DNA of 64,000 nucleotides from Williamsia phyllosphaerae (GTDB lineage: Bacteria; Actinomycetota; Actinomycetes; Mycobacteriales; Mycobacteriaceae). Under the pieces are notes generated by a model. It was not told the origin of the DNA, did not search any database, and saw only the letters and a program-made list of their open reading frames with translations. The position numbers were made by a program, and so were the translations under genes. How positions within the stretch are numbered: position 1 is the first letter of the stretch; each line of letters starts with the position of its first letter. This document shows, piece by piece, positions 28,766-36,587 of the stretch. Where the stretch lies: the NCBI RefSeq assembly GCF_014635305.1, contig NZ_BMCS01000001.1, positions 2,914,001 to 2,978,000 on the forward strand, given 5' to 3'.

Positions 28766-30013
28766 GTGAACATGGTGAGTCGGCTGCAGATCTGGCAGCT
28801 CGTGGCGTTGGTCGTGGTGGCGCTGGTCGCGCTGTCGGTGGTCGGCGTCCGGTACGCCCGTCTCGATACGCTGATCGGTGTCGGTTCGTACACCGTGCAC
28901 GCCGATTTCGCGGACTCGGGTGGCATCTTCACCAACGCCGAGGTGACGTACCAGGGTGTCGCGGTGGGTCGGGTGGCGGCGTTGTCGCTCCGCCCCGACG
29001 GTGTCCGTGTGGATCTGGACCTGGACTCCGGCGGTCCGAAGGTGCCGGCGACCGCGCAGGCGGTCGTGGCCAACCGATCGGCGATCGGCGAGCAGTTCGT
29101 CGACCTACGCCCATCCAGTGTCGGCGGTCCGTACCTGCGCAACGACTCCGTCATCTCCGACACCTCGATCCCGACCCCGGTCGAGGATGTGTTGTCGAGT
29201 GCGATCGGGTTGTCGGACTCGGTGCCGATCGACGATCTGAACACCGTGGTCACCGAACTGGGTAAGGCGTTCAACGGCAACGGCGAGAACCTCGAGGGGC
29301 TCGTCGATTCGCTGTCGAACCTGGCCAAGACGGGCAACGACAACCTGCCGGCGACGATCTCGTTGATCCGCAACTCCGACACCGTCCTGGGCACCCAGGC
29401 CGATCAATCCGACGCCATCCTCGACTGGTCGAAGAACCTCGGTCTGATCACCACCCAGCTCGCGAGCAGCGACCCGTCGATCCGCCGGTTGCTGACCACC
29501 GGCACCGCGTCGGCGACGCAGATCTCGGCACTGCTCACGCGCAGCGGTGGTGACGCGACGACCGTGGTGCGCAACCTCGCCACCGACGTACGCAACATCA
29601 AGGGCACCTTCCCGCTGATCTCGCCGTCGCTGGCCAACCTGTCGGTGCTGTCGGCGGGTAGCTACTCCACCGCGCCCGGTGACGGCACGATCCACTTCGG
29701 GGTGGTGCTGGAGACGAACAACTCGCCCTCGTGCACCGTCGGGTACGAGAGCACCCGGGCCGAGATCGCTGCGATCAAGAAGAAGAACCCCGACTTCGAC
29801 CTCAACTACGACGACTTCCCGTTCAACACGAAGGCCAAGTGTGCCGTGGCGCAGGGCAACCCGACGGTGGTCCGCGGCGCGCAGAACGCGAAGTACGCCG
29901 ACCCCACGACCACCCAGCCGTGGGACACCAAGCCCAAGAAGGACCCCGACAAGCTCGACCTCAACCCGTTGGTGACGCAGCTGTCCTATCTGCTGGGTGT
30001 CTTCCCGAAGTAG
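28766..30013 (+). CDS. Orphan Mce/MlaD-family protein
   Basis: 415 aa. An N-terminal transmembrane or signal segment (about 8-30) is followed by one MlaD/MCE domain (about 35-115: YTVHADFADSGGIFTNAEVTYQGVAVGRV) and a long helical region, then a Lys/Asp-rich C-terminus (about 375-405). Mce proteins form shafts that carry lipids or sterols across the cell envelope. Six paralogues normally sit behind yrbEAB permeases; here there is one gene and no yrbE, so it is an orphan. GTG 28766 is chosen for GAGGGAG at 8 nt. It lies between the rpsA terminator and coaE. Confidence 0.88.
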   Translation: MNMVSRLQIWQLVALVVVALVALSVVGVRYARLDTLIGVGSYTVHADFADSGGIFTNAEVTYQGVAVGRVAALSLRPDGVRVDLDLDSGGPKVPATAQAVVANRSAIGEQFVDLRPSSVGGPYLRNDSVISDTSIPTPVEDVLSSAIGLSDSVPIDDLNTVVTELGKAFNGNGENLEGLVDSLSNLAKTGNDNLPATISLIRNSDTVLGTQADQSDAILDWSKNLGLITTQLASSDPSIRRLLTTGTASATQISALLTRSGGDATTVVRNLATDVRNIKGTFPLISPSLANLSVLSAGSYSTAPGDGTIHFGVVLETNNSPSCTVGYESTRAEIAAIKKKNPDFDLNYDDFPFNTKAKCAVAQGNPTVVRGAQNAKYADPTTTQPWDTKPKKDPDKLDLNPLVTQLSYLLGVFPK

Positions 30014-30030
30014 GTCGCCCGGGCGTCTGC

Positions 30031-30044
30031 CACACTGGTCGGCG
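30031..30044 (+). promoter_or_regulatory. coaE -10 box, leaderless geometry
   Basis: CACACT (30031-30036) lies 7 nt before the coaE GTG. It matches TANNNT in all but one of the defining positions; no ribosome site is present. Confidence 0.4.
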
Positions 30045-31000
30045 TGATCAGAGTTGGCCTGTCCGGCGGAATCGGCGCCGGTAAATCGACCGTCGCGCGG
30101 ACGTTCACCGAGCGTGGCGCCTACCTCATCGACGCGGACAAGATCGCGCGTGAGGTCGTTGCGCCCGGCAGCGACGGACTCGCGGAGTTGGTCGAGGCGT
30201 TCGGCGACGACATCCTCGCCGCCGACGGCAGCCTCGACCGCGCAGCACTGGCCGCCAAGGCGTTCGTCGACGAGGAACAGCGTCAGCGGCTCAACGCCAT
30301 CACCCACCCGCGCGTGGGCGCCCGCACCTGGGAACTGCTCGGCGCCGCACCCGACGACGCGATCGTCGTCCAGGATGTGCCCCTGCTCGTCGAAGGCGGG
30401 ATGGCGCCGTTCTTCAACCTCGTGATCATCGTGCACGCCGACGAGGACCTGCGTATCGAGCGCCTCACCGGGCAGCGGGGCATGGACGCCGACGACGCGC
30501 GCGCCCGCATCCGGTCGCAGGCCACCGTGGAGCAGCGTCGCGAGGTCGCCGACGTCTGGCTCGACAACAGCGGCACCGCCGACGATCTCGCAGCCCTCGC
30601 CGCACACGTGTGGGACGAACGGCTGGTTCCCTACGAGGCCAACGTACGAGCAGGCACCCCCGCCACGCGCGACGACCGGAACGTCGTGCCCGCCGACCCC
30701 GCCTGGGCCCGTCAGGGTCGGCGGCTGGCCGATCGACTCCGGGTGCTGGGCGCAGAGCACGCGGTCGCGGTCGAGCACGTCGGCCCCACCGCGGTCCCCG
30801 ATCGTGACGCGCCGGATGTCATCGACCTACAGATCACCGCACGGGACCTCGCCGCCGCGGATGCGCTCGCCGCCGCCGTGGCCGCAGGCGGGTTCCCCCG
30901 CCTCGCCGACGAGGAGGCGGCCTACGCGTCGGCCGACCCGGGGCGCCCAGCGATCGTCCGGGTCGAGGTCGAGAGCTCGACAGTCCGCGACCCGGCGTAG
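30044..31000 (+). CDS. coaE: Dephospho-CoA kinase with truncated GrpB-like tail
   Basis: Last step of CoA synthesis: phosphorylates dephospho-CoA at the 3'-hydroxyl. It has 318 aa. The kinase is complete (1-200; P-loop GGIGAGKST at 6-14, DADKIAREVV, QDVPLLVE). In mycobacteria CoaE carries a full C-terminal GrpB/UPF0157 domain (about 407 aa in total). Here that domain starts (AVEHVGPTAVP, VIDLQITARDL) but stops after about 90-100 residues, and its usual HIGSTSVPG block is altered to HVGPTAVPD. The kinase should still work; the tail looks decayed. The next gene begins the lipid operon 107 nt on. Confidence 0.94.
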   Translation: MIRVGLSGGIGAGKSTVARTFTERGAYLIDADKIAREVVAPGSDGLAELVEAFGDDILAADGSLDRAALAAKAFVDEEQRQRLNAITHPRVGARTWELLGAAPDDAIVVQDVPLLVEGGMAPFFNLVIIVHADEDLRIERLTGQRGMDADDARARIRSQATVEQRREVADVWLDNSGTADDLAALAAHVWDERLVPYEANVRAGTPATRDDRNVVPADPAWARQGRRLADRLRVLGAEHAVAVEHVGPTAVPDRDAPDVIDLQITARDLAAADALAAAVAAGGFPRLADEEAAYASADPGRPAIVRVEVESSTVRDPA

Positions 31001-31030
31001 GAGTCGTACAGTCGTACCGATCGGCGGCGA

Positions 31031-31036
31031 TAGGGT
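31031..31036 (+). promoter_or_regulatory. Possible -10 of the lipid operon
   Basis: TAGGGT (31031-31036) fits TANNNT and would give a leader of about 65 nt. A second choice is AACACT (31095-31100), 7 nt before the GTG, giving a leaderless mRNA. A direct repeat GTCGTAC lies at 31004-31018. Weak evidence. Confidence 0.3.
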
Positions 31037-31107
31037 CGACCGATCGGACCATGCGGACCGCTGCGCGAGTGACCCGCGAGTTGGGTTGAGCCGCAACACT
31101 CGATCCC

Positions 31108-32571
31108 GTGAGCATCACCGAACTCGCACGACTGTCACCATCCGTCGGTGACGACGGGCACGCGCTCGACGAACTGCTACGCGCTGTGAGCCGGTACAGC
31201 ACGAACTATCTGGCCACCGACCACCCGGGACCGACCGCCGAACGATCCGCACTGGCAGCCGCTTTCGCGGGCCCCTTGCAGGGTGGGTCGATCGACGCGG
31301 TCGCGGTTCTCGACGAGCTGATCGTCAACGGCGAACCGGGCCTGCTGCATTCGGGTGCGCCGACCTTCCTCGGCTTCGTCATGGGCGGTGCGCACCCGAT
31401 CTCCGTCGCCACCGAATGGCTCACGTCGATCTGGGATCAGTGCGGAGCGCTGTACGCGACCAGCCCCACCGCGTCGGTCGTGGAGGACACCGTCGCCCGG
31501 TGGCTCGTGAGCATGTTCGGGTTGCCGCAACAGACCTCGGTGGGGATCACCTCGGGCTGCGCGATGTCGAACCTGAGTGGACTCGCCGCCGCCCGCCACG
31601 CGGTTCTCGACGCGGCCGGCTGGGACGTCGAACGCGACGGTTTGTTCGGTGCGCCTGTCCCGCGGGTGCTGGTGAGCAGAGGCTGCCACACCACCGTCTT
31701 CCGGGCGCTGCGACTGCTCGGCATGGCCGGGCAGATCCATCTCGTCGACACCGACGACCAGGGCCGGATGTCGCTGCCCGCGCTGCAGGAGTCGCTGCGC
31801 ACGACCGACGGTCCGCTGATCGTGTGCGGGCAGGTCGGCAACGTCGACACCGGATCGGTCGACCCGATGCCGGAGATCTGCGCCGCCGCGCACGACGCGG
31901 GCGGGTGGGTGCACGTCGACGCGGCGTTCGGCATGTGGGCCGCTGCCGGACACACCGTGCGCCACCAGGTGACCGGCCTCGAGTTCGCCGACTCGTGGGC
32001 CACCGACGCCCACAAGTGGCTCAATGTCCCCTACGACTGCGGTCTGGTGTTCTGTGCCCACCCCGAGGCGCACCGTGCGGCGCTGCGGACCACCGCCGAC
32101 TACCTGACCGCGGCGGCCGACGGCGCACGCGATCCCGCCGACTACACCCCGGATCTGTCGCGACGCGCACGGGCACTTGTGCTCTGGGCGACCCTGCGCC
32201 ACCTCGGAACCGACGGCGTGGCCGATCTGATCGACCGGTCGTGCGCACACGCCGCCACGTTGGCGTCGCGGTTGTCGACGGTTCCCGGCGTGCGGATCGT
32301 GAACGACGTCGTCCTCAACCAGGTGCTCGTCACGTTCGACGCACCCGGAACCGGCCCCACGCGAGCGCATCTGGACGCGATCGTCGCCCGACTGCAGCAC
32401 GGGGGCACGGGGTGGGCGAGTCCCACGACCTGGCGCGGCCTGCCGACGTTGCGGCTGTCGGTGTGCAACTGGCAGACCACGGCCGGCGACATCGACGCCT
32501 GCGCGTCCGCGATCATCGCCGCCCACCGCGCGACCACCGACCACCCCATCCACCGAGGAGAACAGTCATGA
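31108..32571 (+). CDS. PLP-dependent group II amino-acid decarboxylase, first gene of lipid operon
   Basis: 487 aa of the pyridoxal-dependent decarboxylase family (Glu/aromatic/diaminobutyrate type). VHVDAAFGMWAAAG near 270 holds the PLP-binding Asp and Ala, and TDAHKWLNVPYDCGL near 299-313 holds the Schiff-base lysine. It likely makes an amine from an amino acid; the substrate cannot be named. GTG 31108 is the first start; there is no ribosome site. The stop overlaps the next ATG (ATGA). In this operon it is the best candidate source of the amine head group. Confidence 0.88.
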   Translation: MSITELARLSPSVGDDGHALDELLRAVSRYSTNYLATDHPGPTAERSALAAAFAGPLQGGSIDAVAVLDELIVNGEPGLLHSGAPTFLGFVMGGAHPISVATEWLTSIWDQCGALYATSPTASVVEDTVARWLVSMFGLPQQTSVGITSGCAMSNLSGLAAARHAVLDAAGWDVERDGLFGAPVPRVLVSRGCHTTVFRALRLLGMAGQIHLVDTDDQGRMSLPALQESLRTTDGPLIVCGQVGNVDTGSVDPMPEICAAAHDAGGWVHVDAAFGMWAAAGHTVRHQVTGLEFADSWATDAHKWLNVPYDCGLVFCAHPEAHRAALRTTADYLTAAADGARDPADYTPDLSRRARALVLWATLRHLGTDGVADLIDRSCAHAATLASRLSTVPGVRIVNDVVLNQVLVTFDAPGTGPTRAHLDAIVARLQHGGTGWASPTTWRGLPTLRLSVCNWQTTAGDIDACASAIIAAHRATTDHPIHRGEQS

Positions 32572-33182
32572 GCACCACATCGACCCCATCCGTCACCCCG
32601 GTGGTCACCGCCACACCGGATCTCGCCGCCGTCGTCGACACGTTGACGTCGTCGTTCGCCGCCGATCCCATCATCGAATGGGCCATCCCGTCGTCGACAC
32701 CTGATCGACGTCGGTACCTCGACGCGTTCTTCGAGATCACCACCCGGGCGCTCCTCGACGGCGGTGGCCACGTCGCGGCCACACCGACCTACGACGGGGT
32801 CGTCGTGTGGTCGGGAACCGAGCCGGCCACCGACGCCGAGAACTCCCGGATGCTCGCCGACCTCGAGGACCGGTGCGGTCCCTGCGGCCCGCAGGTGCGA
32901 CTCCTCATGGAGATCCTGGACGCACACCACCCGACCGATCTGCCCCCTCACGTGCATTGCCTCTACGCCGCCGTGCGCGCCGAGGCGCGGGGGAGTGGCG
33001 CGAGGGAGATGGTGATCGGCGCGTTCCGAGAACTACGGATCGCCCGCGGACTCGGTGTGTACGCCGAGGCCTCGTCGGAGCGGAGCCTCAAGCTGTGGAA
33101 GCGGCTCGGATCCGAACAACTCGGCGAGCCCATCGTGCTGCCCGCCGGACCGTCGCTGTACCCCATCTTCCGGTCGGCGTAG
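32568..33182 (+). CDS. GNAT-family N-acyltransferase
   Basis: 204 aa. The acyl-CoA/ACP pyrophosphate loop is seen in YAAVRAEARGSGAREMVI near 131-148, and the C-terminal half ends AEASSERSLKLWKRLG, a common GNAT pattern. It starts at ATG 32568, overlapping the decarboxylase stop. In context it could attach the fatty acyl group from the ACP to the amine, or acetylate it; both are inference. The desaturase ATG follows directly after its TAG. Confidence 0.82.
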   Translation: MSTTSTPSVTPVVTATPDLAAVVDTLTSSFAADPIIEWAIPSSTPDRRRYLDAFFEITTRALLDGGGHVAATPTYDGVVVWSGTEPATDAENSRMLADLEDRCGPCGPQVRLLMEILDAHHPTDLPPHVHCLYAAVRAEARGSGAREMVIGAFRELRIARGLGVYAEASSERSLKLWKRLGSEQLGEPIVLPAGPSLYPIFRSA

Positions 33183-34154
33183 ATGTCGGCCACCGGAGTC
33201 CCCGACGCCCCGGCGCCCCGCGCCCCCCGGCGCACGACCATCAGCAACCCATACCTCCATCGATTGCAGCGCAGACACTTCCTGCTCTTCGACATCGCCC
33301 CGATCATCGGAACGGTTGCCGCCGTGGGGTTCCTGTTCGTGCAGCCGATCGGGATCGTCGATGTCGTCCTGTTCGTCACGATGTACCTGCTCACCGGCCT
33401 GGGCATCACCGTCGGCTATCACCGGTTGTTCACCCACCGCACCTTCACCGCCCACCCGTCGGTGACCACGGTCCTGGCCGTGCTCGGATCGATGGCCGGG
33501 CAGGGACCGGTCATCTCCTGGGTGGCACTGCACCGGCGCCACCACGAGTGCAGCGACTCCGACGGTGACCCGCACTCGCCCAACCTGTCCGGGGACGGGA
33601 TCCGCGGCGCACTGACCGGGTTGGCGCACTCGCACTTCCTGTGGATGCGGCGGCACGACTACCCCAACATCGTCCACTACGCACCCGACCTGCTGAAGAA
33701 CCGTCGCCTCACCCGCGTGGCCCGCCTCTACTACTGGTGGGTTGCCCTCGGTCTCCTCGGCCCGGCCGTCGTCGCCGGTCTGATGTACCAGAGCTGGACT
33801 GGAGCGATCGCCGGACTGCTGTGGGGCGGGCTGGTCCGCATGTTCGTGCTCGAACACGTCGTGTGGGCGATCAACTCCTTCCTGCACATGTTCGGCACCA
33901 AGCCCTATCGGTCGCGCGAGAACAGCCGCAACGGCGGAATCTTCGCGGTCCTGACGCTGGGGGAGTCGTGGCACAACAACCACCACGCGTTCCCGGAATC
34001 TGCGTCGTTCGGACTGGACTGGTATCGCCTCGATCCCGGGTACTGGGTGATCGCAGCGCTCGCCGCGTGTGGCCTGGTGACCGATGTCCGACGCCCGACG
34101 CCCGAACGAATGTCCGCCAAACGCATGTCGAATCGACAGGGAGAGAGCGCATGA
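33183..34154 (+). CDS. Membrane fatty acid desaturase (acyl-CoA/ACP desaturase family)
   Basis: 323 aa with four hydrophobic segments and all three histidine boxes of the di-iron membrane desaturases: HRLFTH near 80, HRRHHE near 117, and HNNHH near 266. It would use O2 and electrons from a reductase to put a double bond (or, in some relatives, a triple bond) into an acyl chain. Followed with a 4-nt overlap by the ACP gene, which suggests an ACP-bound substrate. The neighbours FAAL and ACP recall the JamA-JamB-JamC alkyne system. Confidence 0.9.
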   Translation: MSATGVPDAPAPRAPRRTTISNPYLHRLQRRHFLLFDIAPIIGTVAAVGFLFVQPIGIVDVVLFVTMYLLTGLGITVGYHRLFTHRTFTAHPSVTTVLAVLGSMAGQGPVISWVALHRRHHECSDSDGDPHSPNLSGDGIRGALTGLAHSHFLWMRRHDYPNIVHYAPDLLKNRRLTRVARLYYWWVALGLLGPAVVAGLMYQSWTGAIAGLLWGGLVRMFVLEHVVWAINSFLHMFGTKPYRSRENSRNGGIFAVLTLGESWHNNHHAFPESASFGLDWYRLDPGYWVIAALAACGLVTDVRRPTPERMSAKRMSNRQGESA

Positions 34155-34417
34155 CCATCGAGAACACCGTCCCGACCGCCGAATCGGTCACCCGGTGGAG
34201 CCGGGAGTGCATCGCGGACCTGCTCGACGTACCGGTCGAGTCGATCGACCCGTCGACGAGTTTCGACCGTCTCGGCGTCGACTCGGCGCACGCCGTCGCG
34301 TTGCTGATCGAGATCGAGGAACGCTACGGGGTCGACATCCCGCCGGAGGCCCTCTTCGACGACCCCACCCTCGACGCGGTCACAGCGTTCGTGCTCGATC
34401 ACCTCGCCGCGCGGTGA
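34151..34417 (+). CDS. Acyl carrier protein
   Basis: 88 aa. The phosphopantetheine site is the Ser in LGVDSAHAV near 45, in a four-helix ACP fold with acidic helix II (EIEERYGVDIPPEALFDD). It is free-standing and coupled to both neighbours (ATGA before, GTGA after). Not the housekeeping AcpM, which lies in the FAS-II locus. It likely carries the acyl chain loaded by the fatty acyl-AMP ligase for the desaturase and methyltransferase. Confidence 0.9.
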   Translation: MTIENTVPTAESVTRWSRECIADLLDVPVESIDPSTSFDRLGVDSAHAVALLIEIEERYGVDIPPEALFDDPTLDAVTAFVLDHLAAR

Positions 34418-35331
34418 CGACCCAGACGGTGCAGACCCAGACGGGGAGCGACCGGGCCCGGGTCGCCACCGACGCGGTCCGGCACCACTACGACGTCGGC
34501 AACGAGTTCTTCGGTCTGTGGTTGGACGAGACGCTCTCGTACTCCTGTGCGCTGCGCGCGGGCGGCTCGGACACGTTGGCCGACGCACAGATCCGCAAGC
34601 TCGACCACCATCTCCACGCGGTCGACGCCGATCGTGCCCACCGCCTGCTCGACATCGGGTGCGGGTGGGGAGCGGTGCTGCGGCGCGCGGTGGAGGGCCA
34701 TGGCGTCGGCCGTGCGGTCGGTCTCACCCTGAGTGCCGAGCAGGCCGCTCACATCACCGATCGGGGCGACCCGGCCATCGAGGTGCGCACCGAGAGCTGG
34801 ACCCAGCACGCCCCCACGGAACCGTACGACGCGATCATCTCCATCGGCGCGTTCGAGCATTTTGCCGACCCGACCGACCCGCCCGAGGCGAAGATCGCGG
34901 TCTACCGCGACTTCTTCGATCATTGTCGTCGGTGGCTGAACCCGGGCGGGACGCTCTCGCTGCAGACCATCGTCTACGCCACGATGTCCCCGGACGCCGC
35001 GAGCACGTTCATGCAGCAGGAGATCTTCCCGAACGCCGAACTCCCCACCTTCGCCGAGATCGCCGCCGCTGCCGAGGGACTGTTCGAGATCACCGCGGTC
35101 GACAACGGCCGCGAGGACTATGCCTGGACCTGCGGGACGTGGGCGGCACGACTCCGCGAGAACCGAACCAGGGCAACCGAACTGGTGGGTGCGGACACCG
35201 TGGCCCGCTACCAGCGCTACCTCACCCAGTCCGCACTCGGGTTCCGGATGGGCAAGATCGGGCTCTACCGCATCGCGCTGAGGCCCTACCCCGACACCCA
35301 CTTCGGATCCCGTCGGACCAGCCGACCGTGA
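34414..35331 (+). CDS. Cyclopropane-fatty-acid-synthase/mycolic-methyltransferase-like enzyme
   Basis: 305 aa, SAM-dependent. HHYDVGNEFFGLWLDETLSYS (about 23-43) and LDIGCGWGAVLRRA near 80 are typical of the CFA synthase family, and the C-terminal ARYQRYLTQSALGFRMG fits mycolic-acid methyltransferases. The block that usually reads HTI in active cyclopropane synthases reads QTIVYAT here, so a bicarbonate-binding His seems lost; the reaction may not be cyclopropanation. GTG 34414 overlaps the ACP stop. It probably acts on the double bond made by the desaturase. Confidence 0.87.
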   Translation: MTTQTVQTQTGSDRARVATDAVRHHYDVGNEFFGLWLDETLSYSCALRAGGSDTLADAQIRKLDHHLHAVDADRAHRLLDIGCGWGAVLRRAVEGHGVGRAVGLTLSAEQAAHITDRGDPAIEVRTESWTQHAPTEPYDAIISIGAFEHFADPTDPPEAKIAVYRDFFDHCRRWLNPGGTLSLQTIVYATMSPDAASTFMQQEIFPNAELPTFAEIAAAAEGLFEITAVDNGREDYAWTCGTWAARLRENRTRATELVGADTVARYQRYLTQSALGFRMGKIGLYRIALRPYPDTHFGSRRTSRP

Positions 35332-36587
35332 CCACGACGGCCACGCCGGACGAATCGGTCCGGTTCAACCCCTTCACGGCCGAGTTCCGCAGGAACCCGT
35401 ACCCGGCGTACGCCCGGCTGCGTGAGCACCGCCCCATCGCACGCACAATGGGGATGTGGGTCCTCACGCGGCACGCTGACGTCCGCGCTGTTCTGGGCGA
35501 CCGCTCGTTCAGCTCGGACGTGATACCGCAGATGGTGACCAGGGCCGCCGCCGAAGCGGACCACCTGACGACCGGTATCGAGAGACTGGGCGCCACCTCC
35601 CTGGTCTTCACCGACGACCCCGCCCACGCGCGACTGCGCGGTCTGGTGAACACGGTCTTCACCCGAACCACCGTGGAGGCACTGCGCCCGGTGGTCTCCC
35701 ACATCGCCGTCGAGCTCGTCGACCGTGTCGCCAGGGCCGGCGTCACCGACATCATCAGCCGTGTCGCCGCGCCCCTGCCGGTCCGCGTCCTGTGCGCCTG
35801 GATGGCCCTGCCGTCGGCGGTCGCCGACCATGTCACGGCATGGACCAGGGACATCCGGCTGCTGCTCGAACCCGGCCTGCTGCGCCGAGGGGAACACGAA
35901 CGGATCGGTGACGTGATCGACACCTTCACCGCCGCGCTGGCGGAGATGATCGCCGATCGCCGACGACGCCCGGGTGACGACCTGGTCTCGCACCTGCTCG
36001 CCTCGCGCACGGGAGGGGGCGACACCCTCACCGACGAGGAGACGGCCCACCTTCTGATCATGTGTTTCGTGGCCGGCGTCGAGACGACGACGTCGCTGAT
36101 CGGCAACGCCCTGCTGGCCATCCTGACCCGTCCCGATCTCGCCGACAGCCTTTCCTGCCGTGCCGATCTCGTGCCCGGTACGATCCGCGAGACGCTCCGG
36201 TACGACAGTCCGCTGCAGATGACCACACGCGTGGCCGGCCGCGATTCGCTCGTCGCCGATCACGCCATCGCCGCCGGCGAGCAGGTACTGCTGTGCCTCG
36301 GATCCGCCAATCGCGATCCCGCTGTCTTCTCGCGACCGGACGACTTCGATCCGTCGCGCCGGACGGCTTCCCGTGCGGAGGACCATCTCGCCTTGGGCCA
36401 CGGCATGCACGGCTGCCTGGGCGGCGCACTCGCACGACTACAGGCCGAGGTGGTGGTCGCGGAGCTCGTGGGCCGCGATGGCCAACCGCGCATGACCTGC
36501 GACCCGGCCGATCTCGAGTGGCAGGAATCGAGTCTCATCCTCCGCGCGCTGAAGCAACTGCCGATCGAGCTGGGCGCCGCGTCGTGA
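35328..36587 (+). CDS. Cytochrome P450 (first of two)
   Basis: 419-aa soluble bacterial P450. The I-helix oxygen motif is FVAGVETTTS near 246, the ExxR pair is ETLR near 288, and the haem Cys lies in LGHGMHGCLGG near 356-366. All key residues are present. The GTG start overlaps the methyltransferase stop (GTGA). No ferredoxin or reductase gene is nearby, so electrons must come from elsewhere. Hydroxylation or desaturation of the acyl chain or amine is inferred. Confidence 0.93.
   Translation: MTTTATPDESVRFNPFTAEFRRNPYPAYARLREHRPIARTMGMWVLTRHADVRAVLGDRSFSSDVIPQMVTRAAAEADHLTTGIERLGATSLVFTDDPAHARLRGLVNTVFTRTTVEALRPVVSHIAVELVDRVARAGVTDIISRVAAPLPVRVLCAWMALPSAVADHVTAWTRDIRLLLEPGLLRRGEHERIGDVIDTFTAALAEMIADRRRRPGDDLVSHLLASRTGGGDTLTDEETAHLLIMCFVAGVETTTSLIGNALLAILTRPDLADSLSCRADLVPGTIRETLRYDSPLQMTTRVAGRDSLVADHAIAAGEQVLLCLGSANRDPAVFSRPDDFDPSRRTASRAEDHLALGHGMHGCLGGALARLQAEVVVAELVGRDGQPRMTCDPADLEWQESSLILRALKQLPIELGAAS

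Noticed and set aside
26356..29394. A 1012-codon open frame on the minus strand
   Set aside because: It lies opposite rpsA and the mce-like gene, with no family-like sequence. High third-position GC keeps antisense frames open in such genomes.
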